Shown piece after piece: positions 1 to 8,956 of a stretch of DNA of 64,000 bases. A program made the position numbers and the translations under genes. This DNA comes from Streptomyces sp. DT2A-34. Lineage in GTDB: Bacteria; Actinomycetota; Actinomycetes; Streptomycetales; Streptomycetaceae. The first letter of the stretch is position 1. The number at the start of each line of letters is the position of its first letter. The notes beneath the pieces are model-generated. The model had not been told where the DNA came from and ran no database searches. It worked only from the letters and a program-made list of their open reading frames with translations. The stretch spans positions 10,086,001-10,150,000 of the forward strand of contig NZ_JASTWJ010000001.1 in NCBI RefSeq assembly GCF_030499515.1, written 5' to 3'.

Positions 1-3000
1 GATGCTGAGCACGGTCACCGGCGAGTGGCGGCCCCGCCTCACGCCCGCCTACTGGCAGGGGCAAGCCGTCGAGCCGGTGCGGTTCGGGGCAGCTGTGGCA
101 AGGCTCCTGGAGGAGGGCTACGACACCTTCGTCGAACTCGGCCCGGGGAACACCCTGGGCGGGGCGGTCCGCGCGGTCGCCGGTGCGCACGGTGCCTCGG
201 ACGTGGCGGTGTTGACGACCGGGGTCACCTCGACCGCGGGCCGTGAAGGGGATGCCTCTGCGGCACGGATGCTGCTGGAGACGGTCGGCCGACTGTGGAC
301 ACGCGGTACCGCCTTGGACCGGACGGCTCTGGACCGGACGACGGGGGACTCCGGGCGTCCGAGGGTGCCCGTACCGACGTATCCGTTCCAGCGCACCCCC
401 TACTGGCCGCGCAAGCCCGGCGCCGCGCCTGTGGTGCGCCGCCTCGACTGGCGGGACGCCCCGCTCACGCCTGCCGCCGGGCCCCGCGTCGTGCGGCTGA
501 TCGGTGGTGGTCAGGCGTTTGGCCGGGCCTTGGCCGAGCGGCTCGCCGGCCGTGGAACGACGGTACTGGGGGACGACCTCGCTCACGGGCCGGGCGCGGT
601 GTCGGCGGACACCGTGGTGTGGCTGGGAGGTGAGGAGGGCGCCGGAGACGGAGGCCGGCAGGCCCCGAGCGCCGCGATCACGTCGTTGCGCCCCGTACTC
701 GACCTGCTCGGCACCGGCTGTTCCCGCCTGCTGGTGGTCACCGAGGACGCGTACGTCACCGGCGCCTCGACGGAACAGGCGCGGCCGGCCCAGGCACTCC
801 CGCACGGCTTCGCACTCGCCCTTCCGGAGGAGCACCCAGGGCTCGCCGCCCGCGGCGTGGACCTGTCCTCCCGTGACCCCCTCGACGCCCGGGTCGATGC
901 CCTGGAACGGGAGCTCTGCTCGGCCCACGAGCCGGGTGCGCAAGACGCGGTCGCGTGGCGCGCCGGCCGCAGGCTCAGCCGTACCCCGGCCGACGTGACG
1001 GACGCCCCGACGGCGCGCGACGCCCTGCCGCCCGACGGCACCTACCTGATCACCGGGGGAGCCGGCGGGCTCGGTTCCGCACTCGCGAGGGACCTGGCGG
1101 AACGCGGCGCGCGCGAACTGATCCTGACCGGACGCTCCGAGACCGCTCCCGACGATCTGCTCACCGATCTCCGCGCCCACGGCGCCCGCGCCCGGTACTG
1201 CACGGCCGACGTGTCCGACGAAGCCGCCCTCCACGCCCTGTTCGCCGAACTGCCCCCGCTGGACGGGGTGTTCCACGCCGCCGGTACGGTCCGGCCCGGC
1301 ACCCTCCGCTCCAAGACCGACGGGGAGATCGCGCAGGTGCTCGCCGCGAAGGTACGCGGCACGGTACTGCTCGCCGAGGCATTGCGCGGGCACGGCCAGG
1401 AACCGGCCGTATGCGTCGCGTTCTCCTCCATCTCCTCGGTGCTGCCCGGCCTGGCGGGCGCGCTCGGCGACTACGCGGCGGCCAACGCCTTCCTCGACGC
1501 CTTCGCCGCAGCCGAGCGCGCGGCGGGCCGGCCCTGGCGGTCGATCGGGTTCGGGCCCGTCACCGATGCGGGACTGGCCGCCGGCTCACCAGCTCGGCAT
1601 CAGCGGCTGCGCGACCGCGGACTCGGCCCCATGACCACGCGGACGGCGGTCGCGGCGCTGCGGACGGCCGTCGCCACCGACGCCACCCACCTGCTCGTGG
1701 CGTCCTCGTCGACCTCCCCACCCCCGCAGATCGCCCCCGCTCCGGACCGCACGGACGCCACGCCCGCAAGCACGCCACCCACGACCCGCACCCTGCCGGG
1801 CGGCGAAGGTGACGGCGGCGGCGATGGCGCCGTGACCGACCCCGCCCGCATCACCGGCCTGATACGCCGGTTGCTGGCCGAGTCACTGCACCGCGCCCCC
1901 GAGGACATCGGCGACGACGAGCAGTTCCTCGGCCTCGGGCTCGACTCCCTGACCGCAGTCGACCTCGCGCGCCGCCTGGAGACGGAACTCGGACTGCCCC
2001 TGCCCGCCACGCTGCTCTTCGAGCACCGCACGGTCGCCGAACTGACCGCCCACCTCAGCGGGCAGCGGCCGACCGACCTCCACGCCCCCGCCACCGCGAC
2101 CCGCGGCAAGCAGGACACCCCGCCCCTTCACGCTCCGCGCCCTCTCACTCCGCACCCCCTCACTCCGCTCCAACTCGCCTTCCTCACCACCGAGGCGCTG
2201 TACGAGGGCGTCACCGCCTACGGCTACATACGCCAGACCATCCGCGGCCCCCTCGACCCCGACCTCCTCGGCCGCGCCCTGGCCCACCTCGCCGCGCGCC
2301 ACTCCATGCTGCGTCTGCGCATCACCACGGACGGCACACCGCCACGTCAGTACACGATGCCGGCCGACCCCACCGACCGCGCTCCCCGCTGGTACGAGGT
2401 GCACGAGCCGGACGACAACGCGCCACCGCTGCCGATGCCGGACCTCGAACAGCGGCTGTACAACCGCCCGTTCGACCTGACCACCGAGGCCCCGGTGCGC
2501 GCGCTCCTGGTCCGCGACCGCCGCGACGCACACCTCGCCCACCTCCTGCTGGTCGTCCACCACAGCGCCGCGGACGGCTTCAGCCTCAAGGTCCTGTGCG
2601 AGGAGCTCTGGTCGCTCTACACCACGCTCGCCGAGGGCCGTGACTCCCTCGAACTCCCGGGCGATGGCGCCGAGTTCGCCGACTACGCCGCCCTCGTCAC
2701 CGCCGAACGCCAGTCACCGGCCTTCGCCCGCGACCAGCGGTACTGGCGTGACCGCATCGCCGAACACACCGCGGCGGCCACGGCTGAGACACTGCCGTAC
2801 GACGGCGACCCGGACGCCCTTCCCGCCCCGCCGCTCACCCACCATCGGACAGGCATCGACGCCTCGCTCACGGCGGCGCTGCGCGAGGTGGCGGCCCGGC
2901 ACGAAGTCACCCTCTTCCATCTGCTGCTCGCGGTGTACGGCCGCTGCCTGGCCCGCTGGAGCGGACAGCGGGCCGTCGCCGTGAACGTGGCGCGTGCCCG

Positions 3001-6000
3001 CCGCGAGGCGCCCCTGCCCGGCGTCGACCGCCTCGTGGGGCCGCTCGCCGACACCCTGCCGGTGTTCGCCTCCGTCGACCCCGCCGAGCCCGTGGCCGTA
3101 CTGGCCGGGCGGCTCCAGCGGAGCTGGCAGGAGGCGGAGTCCCACGCCACCCTCGGCAGCCCCGACCTCGCCGCGCTGCTGCCCGCCACCGGCCCCGCCC
3201 CGCGCACGGTCGCCCCGGCCGGGTTCAGCTTCGCCCGCTTCCCCGTGAGCCATGGCCGCGACTGGCCGGTCACCGTGACCCCGACCGCGGCGGCCACCGC
3301 CTCCGCCGCGACCCGGCTCGGACTGCTGTGCTGGGAATCGGATGCGACACTCCGCTTCTCCTGGAACCACCCCGCCCACCTCTTCCGGCCCGAGACCGTC
3401 GAGCGGCTCGCCGCGGAGTACGTGGCGGAACTGCACGCCGCGGCCGGGCGGACCACCCACGCCGAGGGGCACGACGGCGACCGGGGGATCGTCGACCGCC
3501 TGTGTGCCCGTTTCCGCGCGACACCGCGAGCCGTCGCGGTGGACACCGGCCGTACCACGCTCACCTACGCCGAACTCGACGCCGCCTCCGGCGCTCTCGC
3601 GGCCCGGCTCCGAGCGAACGGCGTACGCCCCGGCGACCTGGCCGGCCTGCTCACCGAACCGGGCGCGGACACCGTCCTCGGCGTGGTGGGCATTCTTCGG
3701 GCGGGCGCCGGTTGGGTGCCGCTGGACGCGACCCATCCTGTGGCCAGGCTGCGGGACCAGGTGAAACGTACTGGGGTCGGCGTGGTGGTCTGCCATGCCG
3801 CGACGCGCGAGGCCGTCGCCGCGCTGGAGGGCATCAGACCGGTCACAGCCGACGGGATCACGCCGGTCACAGTCGACGGGATCACGCCGGTCACTGCTGA
3901 AGACCGGCCCGCGGCCGTCCCACCCCCGGTCGGGCCGCCGCCCGCCGACCCGGACGCCATCGCCTACGTCATCTTCACCTCGGGTTCCACAGGCCGCCCC
4001 AAGGCGGTCCCGATCACCCACCGGTCCATGCTCAACTACCTCGACTGGTCACTGGCCACCTTCGGTTACCGCCCCGGGGACCACCTCGTACAGACGGCGT
4101 CCGTCTGCTTCGACGCCTCCGTACGCCAGTTGCTGGCACCGCTGCTGGCCGGCGCCACCATCCACACCCTCAGCCGGGACGACCTGCGCGACCCCGAAGC
4201 ACTGCTCGACCGGATCGTCAACGACCGGATGACGGTGTGGAGTTCGGTACCGACCTTGTGGGAGCGACTGCTGACCGCCGCCGAGACCCGGGCGCGACAG
4301 GACGGAACACCCCCGGACCTGTCGGCCCTGCGCTGGGTCCACGTCGGCGGCGAGGCACTGCCCGCCGCACACGTACGCCGCTGGTTCGACCTGCTCGACG
4401 TCTGCGGCGGGCCGGAGCACCGGGTCGCCAACCTGTACGGGCCCACCGAGGCGACCATCAACGCCACCTGCCACGTCATCGACAGCCGACCGGCCGACGA
4501 CGTACGTCAGTTGCCCATCGGCCGGCCGGTCGCCGGAACCGAACTGGCCGTCGTCACCGAGGAAGGACGTCCCTGCGCACCCGGCGAATCCGGCGAACTG
4601 CTCATCGCCGGAACCGGGCTGACACCCGGTTACCTCGGCGAGCCGCAGCTCACCGCGGAGGCCTTCGTCGAACGCGACGGACGCCGCTGGTACCGCAGCG
4701 GCGACCGGGTCCGCCGCACCGCGGACGGCGTACTGGAGTTCCTCGGCCGCCTCGACGACCAGGTCAAGGTCCGTGGCCACCGCGTGGAGCCAGGCGAGGT
4801 GGAGGCCGCCCTGCTCACCCACCCGGACGTCGCCCGTGCCGCCGCGCTGCTCGTCGACGGACGTCTCCTGGCGTACGTCGAACCCCGGCCCGGCTCGGAA
4901 GAGCCCGACGCACGCGAGGTGCGCGCCTTCCTGTCCCGGGTGCTGCCGCCGTACATGCTGCCCGGACGCATCCGCTCGATCCCGGCGATGCCCCTGACCG
5001 GCACCGGCAAGATCGACCGCAACTTGCTGGCGAGCACATCCGAGGACAGCCGGCGGGCGCCTGAGCCCGGAACCCCGTCCGCCACCCCGCCCACCACTCC
5101 GACCGAGCAGACCCTGGCACGCATCTGGTCGACGCTGCTGGACGTACCGGACGTGACGAGCGAGGACGACTTCTTCGAACTCGGCGGCGACTCCATCATG
5201 GTGCTCGAACTCTTCGCCCGCCTGCGCAAGGAGCTGCCGGTCGTCCCCCGGCCGACAACCGTCTACACCCACCGCACGCTGAGCGCACTCGCGTCGGCCC
5301 TCGACACCGCCGCCGCCACTACCGCCACTGCCGCCACCATCACCGCTGTCACAAGCCCGTCACCCGATCAGCCCCCGGAAGCCGCTCCCGCGCAACCGGC
5401 GGGCCCCTACCCCCTCACCCCCTCCCAGCGGGGATTCCTGCTCGCCGAGACCATCAAGCCCGGGGCGGGCTCCGGCTGGCTCGCCCGGTTCCGGCTGAGC
5501 GGGCCGCTGCGCCATGACGTCTTCCAGCACACCGTGGACGTCCTGGTGGACCGCCATCCGATGCTGCGCACCGTCTTCCCGGCGGGCGCCCGACCGCCCG
5601 TGCAGCAGGAACTGCCGGACTCGTTGCGCCTGCCCGTGGAGACGGAGACCCTCGCGCACCCCGACCTGCTGGAGCAGCGGATCGCCGAGGAGGCACGACG
5701 CAGACTCGAGCCCTGGGCCTGGCCGTTGCTGCGTCTGCGGCTGCTCACCGTGGCGCCCGGCGAGCATGTGCTCCTCGTCCACGCGCACCACCTCATCGGC
5801 GACGGCTACAGCGCCGCCCTCCTCGCCAGGGAACTGCTCACCGCATACGACCGCCTCGACCGAGGCCGGCCGCACGGCCTGCCGCCGCTCGACAGCACCT
5901 TCCGTGACCACGTCACCCGGTCCGCCGTCCGCCCGCGCCCGCACGGACCCGAGGCCGAGGAGTACCGCGCACGTCTGCGCGCGCCCTACACGCCGCCCGT

Positions 6001-7885
6001 GCTGCGTCGGCCGACCGCCGACGCCGCCGACGGCCAACCGGCGTTCCACACCACAGGGCTCACCCTGGACGCCACCACCACACAGGGATTGCGGCGGCTC
6101 GCCCGAGCCGCCCACCGCACCCTGTACACCCCGCTCCTCACCGCGTACTACCGCGCCCTCGCGGAACTCACCGGCCGACGCGACCTGCTGCTCGGGCTCG
6201 CCGTCACCGGGCGCGAGGAGTCCACGGTGGACGCACACCGGGTGTTCGGCCCGTTCGCGGAAGCGGTGGCGCTGCGCCCGGCCCTGCCCTGCGGACGCGA
6301 CCTGGACCAACCACCCGCATTCGGCGAGGACTTGAGGCGTCTCGCCGCCGAGGCCGACCTGGCCCGCGCCGAAGGCCCCAGCGAGGTGCGCACGGCTGCG
6401 GGACTGCCCCGCCACGCCCAGTTCTTCTTCACCTTCCTCGACTTCACCTCCCTGGGCACCGAGGCCGGCGGCAGCCTCACCCTGCACACGGACGAGTCCG
6501 ACACAGCTCTCGCTCCGCCGCCGCTGGGCACCGACGTGTTCCTGGCCGTGCGGCCGGTGGCGGACGGCGAGGGTCTGCGCGTCACCGTGCGGGCTTCGGC
6601 GGCGGCCCTCACGGCCGGAGAAGTCGCTGGGGTCGCGGAGAAGATGCGGCGACAGCTTCAGGACGCGCTGAGCGAAGCCGGCCCCGGCCCCGCCCCCGTC
6701 CGCGGCAGCGGCCGCCGGCGCCCCCACCTCGATGCCGCGCTCGTCGGATATCTGCCCGCCCCCGACCATCTCGCCGCCCTCGCCGGACTGCCGCACGACA
6801 GCCCCGGCCTCGGCCGCGAGGAGATCCGCGCGCTGCTCTTCCCGGACGGTCGCGCAAAGTTGCTGGAGGAGACCAGGACCCCGCTCGGGAACTCCGGGTT
6901 CGTCACCCTCCCCCTCTTCGCCGACGAACTGGCCCCGGCCGCCGCCGATCTGGCCGCCCGCACGGCCCGCGCCGTGGAGCAGGCGGCCTCACTGGGCGCC
7001 CGCTGTGTCTCGCTCGCGGGCATGATCCCGTCCCTCACCGGCTACGGCTACGACGTCCTGCGGGAGACCACGACGAGCACGGCGATCACCACCGGCCACG
7101 GGTCGACGACCGTCGCCGTGGCCAAGACCGCCCACAGCGCACTCGCGGCGACCGGCCGCCGCTTCGACGAGCTCTCCCTCGCCGTCGTCGGATGTGGCTC
7201 GATCGGCCTCTCGTCCCTGCGACTGCTGCTGGCGACGGCACCCCGCCCACCGGCCCGCCTGCTGCTGTGCGACCTGCCCGGCAGCACCGCGCGACTCGAA
7301 CGGCCGGTCGCAGACCTGTCGTCGGCGCATCCGGCGATGGCGGTCCAGGTCGTCGAATCGGGGCGGACGCTGCCCGCCGCGGTCTACGACGCCGATGTCA
7401 TCATCACCGCCGTCAGCGGCGCCACGGCCCTCCTGGACGTCGGCCGGCTGCGCCCCGGCACCATCGTCGTCGACGACTCCTTCCCGCACTGCTTCGACAC
7501 CGCGAGCGCACTGGACCGCATGAGCCGGGAGCAGGACGTCCTGGTCGTCGGAGGCGGTCTGCTGGCTCTCGACTCCACGCAGACGCAGCTCAGCGAGGAC
7601 GTGCCGAGCGCGGCGAGTGCGGGCTTCGCCATGCGCCCCGCCATTCCGGGCACTCTGGCCTCATGCCGACTGGAGTCACTGCTCCACGCCCACCTCGGGG
7701 AAGCCGGCCGGACCCCGAGCGACCTCCCCTTGATCCACGGTCTCGTCGACCTGTCTCGCGCCCTCGCCCACTGGGACGCGGCCGAGGCCGCCGGAGTGCG
7801 GGCCGCCCCGCTGCATCTCCTCGACCGCGTCATCGCCCCGGACACCATCCCAGCGCAGGCCCGAGCCGGGCGGCGATATCGGTGA
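1..7885 (+). CDS. Hybrid PKS-NRPS with terminal acyl-ACP-reductase-like domain (5' truncated)
   Basis: This is the 3' part of a multimodular assembly-line gene; the reading frame is open at the left edge. Domains in order, numbered from the first visible Met: end of an acyltransferase (1-95, no active site visible); ketoreductase (TGGAGGLG near 350, SSISS and YAAAN downstream); ACP (GLDSL, Ser about 649); condensation domain (HHSAADG about 853); adenylation domain (FTSGSTGRPK about 1325, YGPTEATIN, GTGKIDRN about 1667); PCP (LGGDS, Ser about 1731); second condensation domain (HHLIGDG about 1929); and a C-terminal Rossmann-type domain (about 2245-2627). The C-terminal domain resembles cyanobacterial acyl-ACP reductase, with Cys2555 in the expected catalytic position. 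Hand-aligned adenylation code is D-A-R-S-V-V-L-I-N, which I cannot assign; Asp235 suggests an alpha-amino acid. The product is therefore probably a polyketide with one amino acid, released reductively. The last 56 bases overlap the convergent monooxygenase gene. Confidence 0.93.
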   Translation, partial: MLSTVTGEWRPRLTPAYWQGQAVEPVRFGAAVARLLEEGYDTFVELGPGNTLGGAVRAVAGAHGASDVAVLTTGVTSTAGREGDASAARMLLETVGRLWTRGTALDRTALDRTTGDSGRPRVPVPTYPFQRTPYWPRKPGAAPVVRRLDWRDAPLTPAAGPRVVRLIGGGQAFGRALAERLAGRGTTVLGDDLAHGPGAVSADTVVWLGGEEGAGDGGRQAPSAAITSLRPVLDLLGTGCSRLLVVTEDAYVTGASTEQARPAQALPHGFALALPEEHPGLAARGVDLSSRDPLDARVDALERELCSAHEPGAQDAVAWRAGRRLSRTPADVTDAPTARDALPPDGTYLITGGAGGLGSALARDLAERGARELILTGRSETAPDDLLTDLRAHGARARYCTADVSDEAALHALFAELPPLDGVFHAAGTVRPGTLRSKTDGEIAQVLAAKVRGTVLLAEALRGHGQEPAVCVAFSSISSVLPGLAGALGDYAAANAFLDAFAAAERAAGRPWRSIGFGPVTDAGLAAGSPARHQRLRDRGLGPMTTRTAVAALRTAVATDATHLLVASSSTSPPPQIAPAPDRTDATPASTPPTTRTLPGGEGDGGGDGAVTDPARITGLIRRLLAESLHRAPEDIGDDEQFLGLGLDSLTAVDLARRLETELGLPLPATLLFEHRTVAELTAHLSGQRPTDLHAPATATRGKQDTPPLHAPRPLTPHPLTPLQLAFLTTEALYEGVTAYGYIRQTIRGPLDPDLLGRALAHLAARHSMLRLRITTDGTPPRQYTMPADPTDRAPRWYEVHEPDDNAPPLPMPDLEQRLYNRPFDLTTEAPVRALLVRDRRDAHLAHLLLVVHHSAADGFSLKVLCEELWSLYTTLAEGRDSLELPGDGAEFADYAALVTAERQSPAFARDQRYWRDRIAEHTAAATAETLPYDGDPDALPAPPLTHHRTGIDASLTAALREVAARHEVTLFHLLLAVYGRCLARWSGQRAVAVNVARARREAPLPGVDRLVGPLADTLPVFASVDPAEPVAVLAGRLQRSWQEAESHATLGSPDLAALLPATGPAPRTVAPAGFSFARFPVSHGRDWPVTVTPTAAATASAATRLGLLCWESDATLRFSWNHPAHLFRPETVERLAAEYVAELHAAAGRTTHAEGHDGDRGIVDRLCARFRATPRAVAVDTGRTTLTYAELDAASGALAARLRANGVRPGDLAGLLTEPGADTVLGVVGILRAGAGWVPLDATHPVARLRDQVKRTGVGVVVCHAATREAVAALEGIRPVTADGITPVTVDGITPVTAEDRPAAVPPPVGPPPADPDAIAYVIFTSGSTGRPKAVPITHRSMLNYLDWSLATFGYRPGDHLVQTASVCFDASVRQLLAPLLAGATIHTLSRDDLRDPEALLDRIVNDRMTVWSSVPTLWERLLTAAETRARQDGTPPDLSALRWVHVGGEALPAAHVRRWFDLLDVCGGPEHRVANLYGPTEATINATCHVIDSRPADDVRQLPIGRPVAGTELAVVTEEGRPCAPGESGELLIAGTGLTPGYLGEPQLTAEAFVERDGRRWYRSGDRVRRTADGVLEFLGRLDDQVKVRGHRVEPGEVEAALLTHPDVARAAALLVDGRLLAYVEPRPGSEEPDAREVRAFLSRVLPPYMLPGRIRSIPAMPLTGTGKIDRNLLASTSEDSRRAPEPGTPSATPPTTPTEQTLARIWSTLLDVPDVTSEDDFFELGGDSIMVLELFARLRKELPVVPRPTTVYTHRTLSALASALDTAAATTATAATITAVTSPSPDQPPEAAPAQPAGPYPLTPSQRGFLLAETIKPGAGSGWLARFRLSGPLRHDVFQHTVDVLVDRHPMLRTVFPAGARPPVQQELPDSLRLPVETETLAHPDLLEQRIAEEARRRLEPWAWPLLRLRLLTVAPGEHVLLVHAHHLIGDGYSAALLARELLTAYDRLDRGRPHGLPPLDSTFRDHVTRSAVRPRPHGPEAEEYRARLRAPYTPPVLRRPTADAADGQPAFHTTGLTLDATTTQGLRRLARAAHRTLYTPLLTAYYRALAELTGRRDLLLGLAVTGREESTVDAHRVFGPFAEAVALRPALPCGRDLDQPPAFGEDLRRLAAEADLARAEGPSEVRTAAGLPRHAQFFFTFLDFTSLGTEAGGSLTLHTDESDTALAPPPLGTDVFLAVRPVADGEGLRVTVRASAAALTAGEVAGVAEKMRRQLQDALSEAGPGPAPVRGSGRRRPHLDAALVGYLPAPDHLAALAGLPHDSPGLGREEIRALLFPDGRAKLLEETRTPLGNSGFVTLPLFADELAPAAADLAARTARAVEQAASLGARCVSLAGMIPSLTGYGYDVLRETTTSTAITTGHGSTTVAVAKTAHSALAATGRRFDELSLAVVGCGSIGLSSLRLLLATAPRPPARLLLCDLPGSTARLERPVADLSSAHPAMAVQVVESGRTLPAAVYDADVIITAVSGATALLDVGRLRPGTIVVDDSFPHCFDTASALDRMSREQDVLVVGGGLLALDSTQTQLSEDVPSAASAGFAMRPAIPGTLASCRLESLLHAHLGEAGRTPSDLPLIHGLVDLSRALAHWDAAEAAGVRAAPLHLLDRVIAPDTIPAQARAGRRYR
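3841..3894 (+). repeat. 24-bp in-frame tandem repeat inside the adenylation domain
   Basis: Two 24-bp copies lie back to back (3841-3864 and 3865-3888) and differ by one base. A partial third copy starts GGTCAC. They encode repeated octapeptides of the form GIxPVTxD/E in the loop just before the A3 core motif of the adenylation domain. The reading frame is kept, so this is a length-variable loop rather than damage. Confidence 0.9.
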
Positions 7886-8891
7886 GGATCTGCACATAGT
7901 CGTCGTACTCGAAGGTGAACGGCAGCGCGAACGCCACCTCGTCCACCTCGCGGAACGCGGCGTGGGCGTGGAGGCGTTCGGCGATCTCCTCCGAGGTACC
8001 GACGAGGTCCGGCGCGAACAGCAGCCGGGCCGGACCCTGCGGTGACAGGGTCCGAGGGGTGCGCTTCGCGACGTACTCCTCGTACTTCGCGCGCTGTTGC
8101 GGCGTCGCGGAGTCGGTGGGGATGACGACGAGGCCCTGGGAGACACGGGCGCTGTCGCCGTCGGGGTGGTGGGCGCGGAAGGCGCGTATGTGAGCGAGCT
8201 GGATCTCCGCGAAGTCCGGTGACGCCTCCGCGTCTTCCGAGCCCCCGGGGCCCTCCGCCTTGACGACGCTGCTGGTCAGGAAGTTCATCCCGTGCTCACC
8301 GGCCCACTGGGCGGAACGCAGGCTGCCGCCGCCGTACCACATACGGCTCCCCAGCCCGGAGGACTGCGGCTGCACCAGGTCCGAGAACACTTCAAAGCCC
8401 TCGCCCCCGCTGAAGTCCGTGGCCGGCTCGCCCCGCACGAAGTCCAGCAGCCGCCGCACCCGCTCGTAGCCGAAGTCCTCGACGTCCGCCGTATCGGGGT
8501 AGAGGGCCTCCTTGACGCGGTCGTAGTGCATCGGCGGACCCACGCTGACGCCCGGGTTGAGTCGGCCGCCCGACAGGAGGTCGACCGTCGCCAGGTCCTC
8601 GGCCAGCCGCAGCGGGTTCTCCCAGCCGAGCGGGATGACCGCGGTGCCGAGTTCGATGCGGCGGGTGCGCTGGGAGGCCGCCGCCAGGACGGCGACGGGG
8701 GAGGAGATGCCGTACTGCAGGTGACGGTGGCGGACCCACGCGCTGTCGAAGCCGAGCCGTTCGCCCAGCTCGATGATCTCGAGCGTGGACTCGTGGCCCC
8801 GGCGCGGATCCGCCTCGTCGAACAGGCCGATGGTGAGGAAACCGAGCTTGCTGAGCGGTCGTGAGGTCGGCGGCACGGGCCCCTCCGTCAT
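7830..8891 (-). CDS. LLM-class flavin-dependent oxidoreductase
   Basis: A 353-residue luciferase-like monooxygenase, expected to use reduced flavin (FMN or F420) to oxidise an unknown substrate in the cytoplasm. The family signature is clear: an N-terminal TIM-barrel beginning LGFLTIGLFDE, then ERLGFDSAWVRHRHLQYGISSP, a TRRIELGTAV strand, an ENPLRLAEDLATVDLLSGGR segment and a late WYGGGSLRSAQWAGEHGMN segment. Length is normal for the family. It converges on the PKS-NRPS gene with a 56-bp tail-to-tail overlap, so it is not in that operon. It could still act as a tailoring enzyme, but nothing in the sequence proves this. The ATG start follows the preceding divergent spacing and gives a complete barrel. 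Confidence 0.9.
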   Translation of the reverse strand: MTEGPVPPTSRPLSKLGFLTIGLFDEADPRRGHESTLEIIELGERLGFDSAWVRHRHLQYGISSPVAVLAAASQRTRRIELGTAVIPLGWENPLRLAEDLATVDLLSGGRLNPGVSVGPPMHYDRVKEALYPDTADVEDFGYERVRRLLDFVRGEPATDFSGGEGFEVFSDLVQPQSSGLGSRMWYGGGSLRSAQWAGEHGMNFLTSSVVKAEGPGGSEDAEASPDFAEIQLAHIRAFRAHHPDGDSARVSQGLVVIPTDSATPQQRAKYEEYVAKRTPRTLSPQGPARLLFAPDLVGTSEEIAERLHAHAAFREVDEVAFALPFTFEYDDYVQILTDIAARLGPALGWCPGR

Positions 8892-8956
8892 TCACTGATC
8901 GAGTCGTACGGCAGTGCCAACGGGCCCGCGGCCGATGATGTTCCCGTGCTCCCAGG

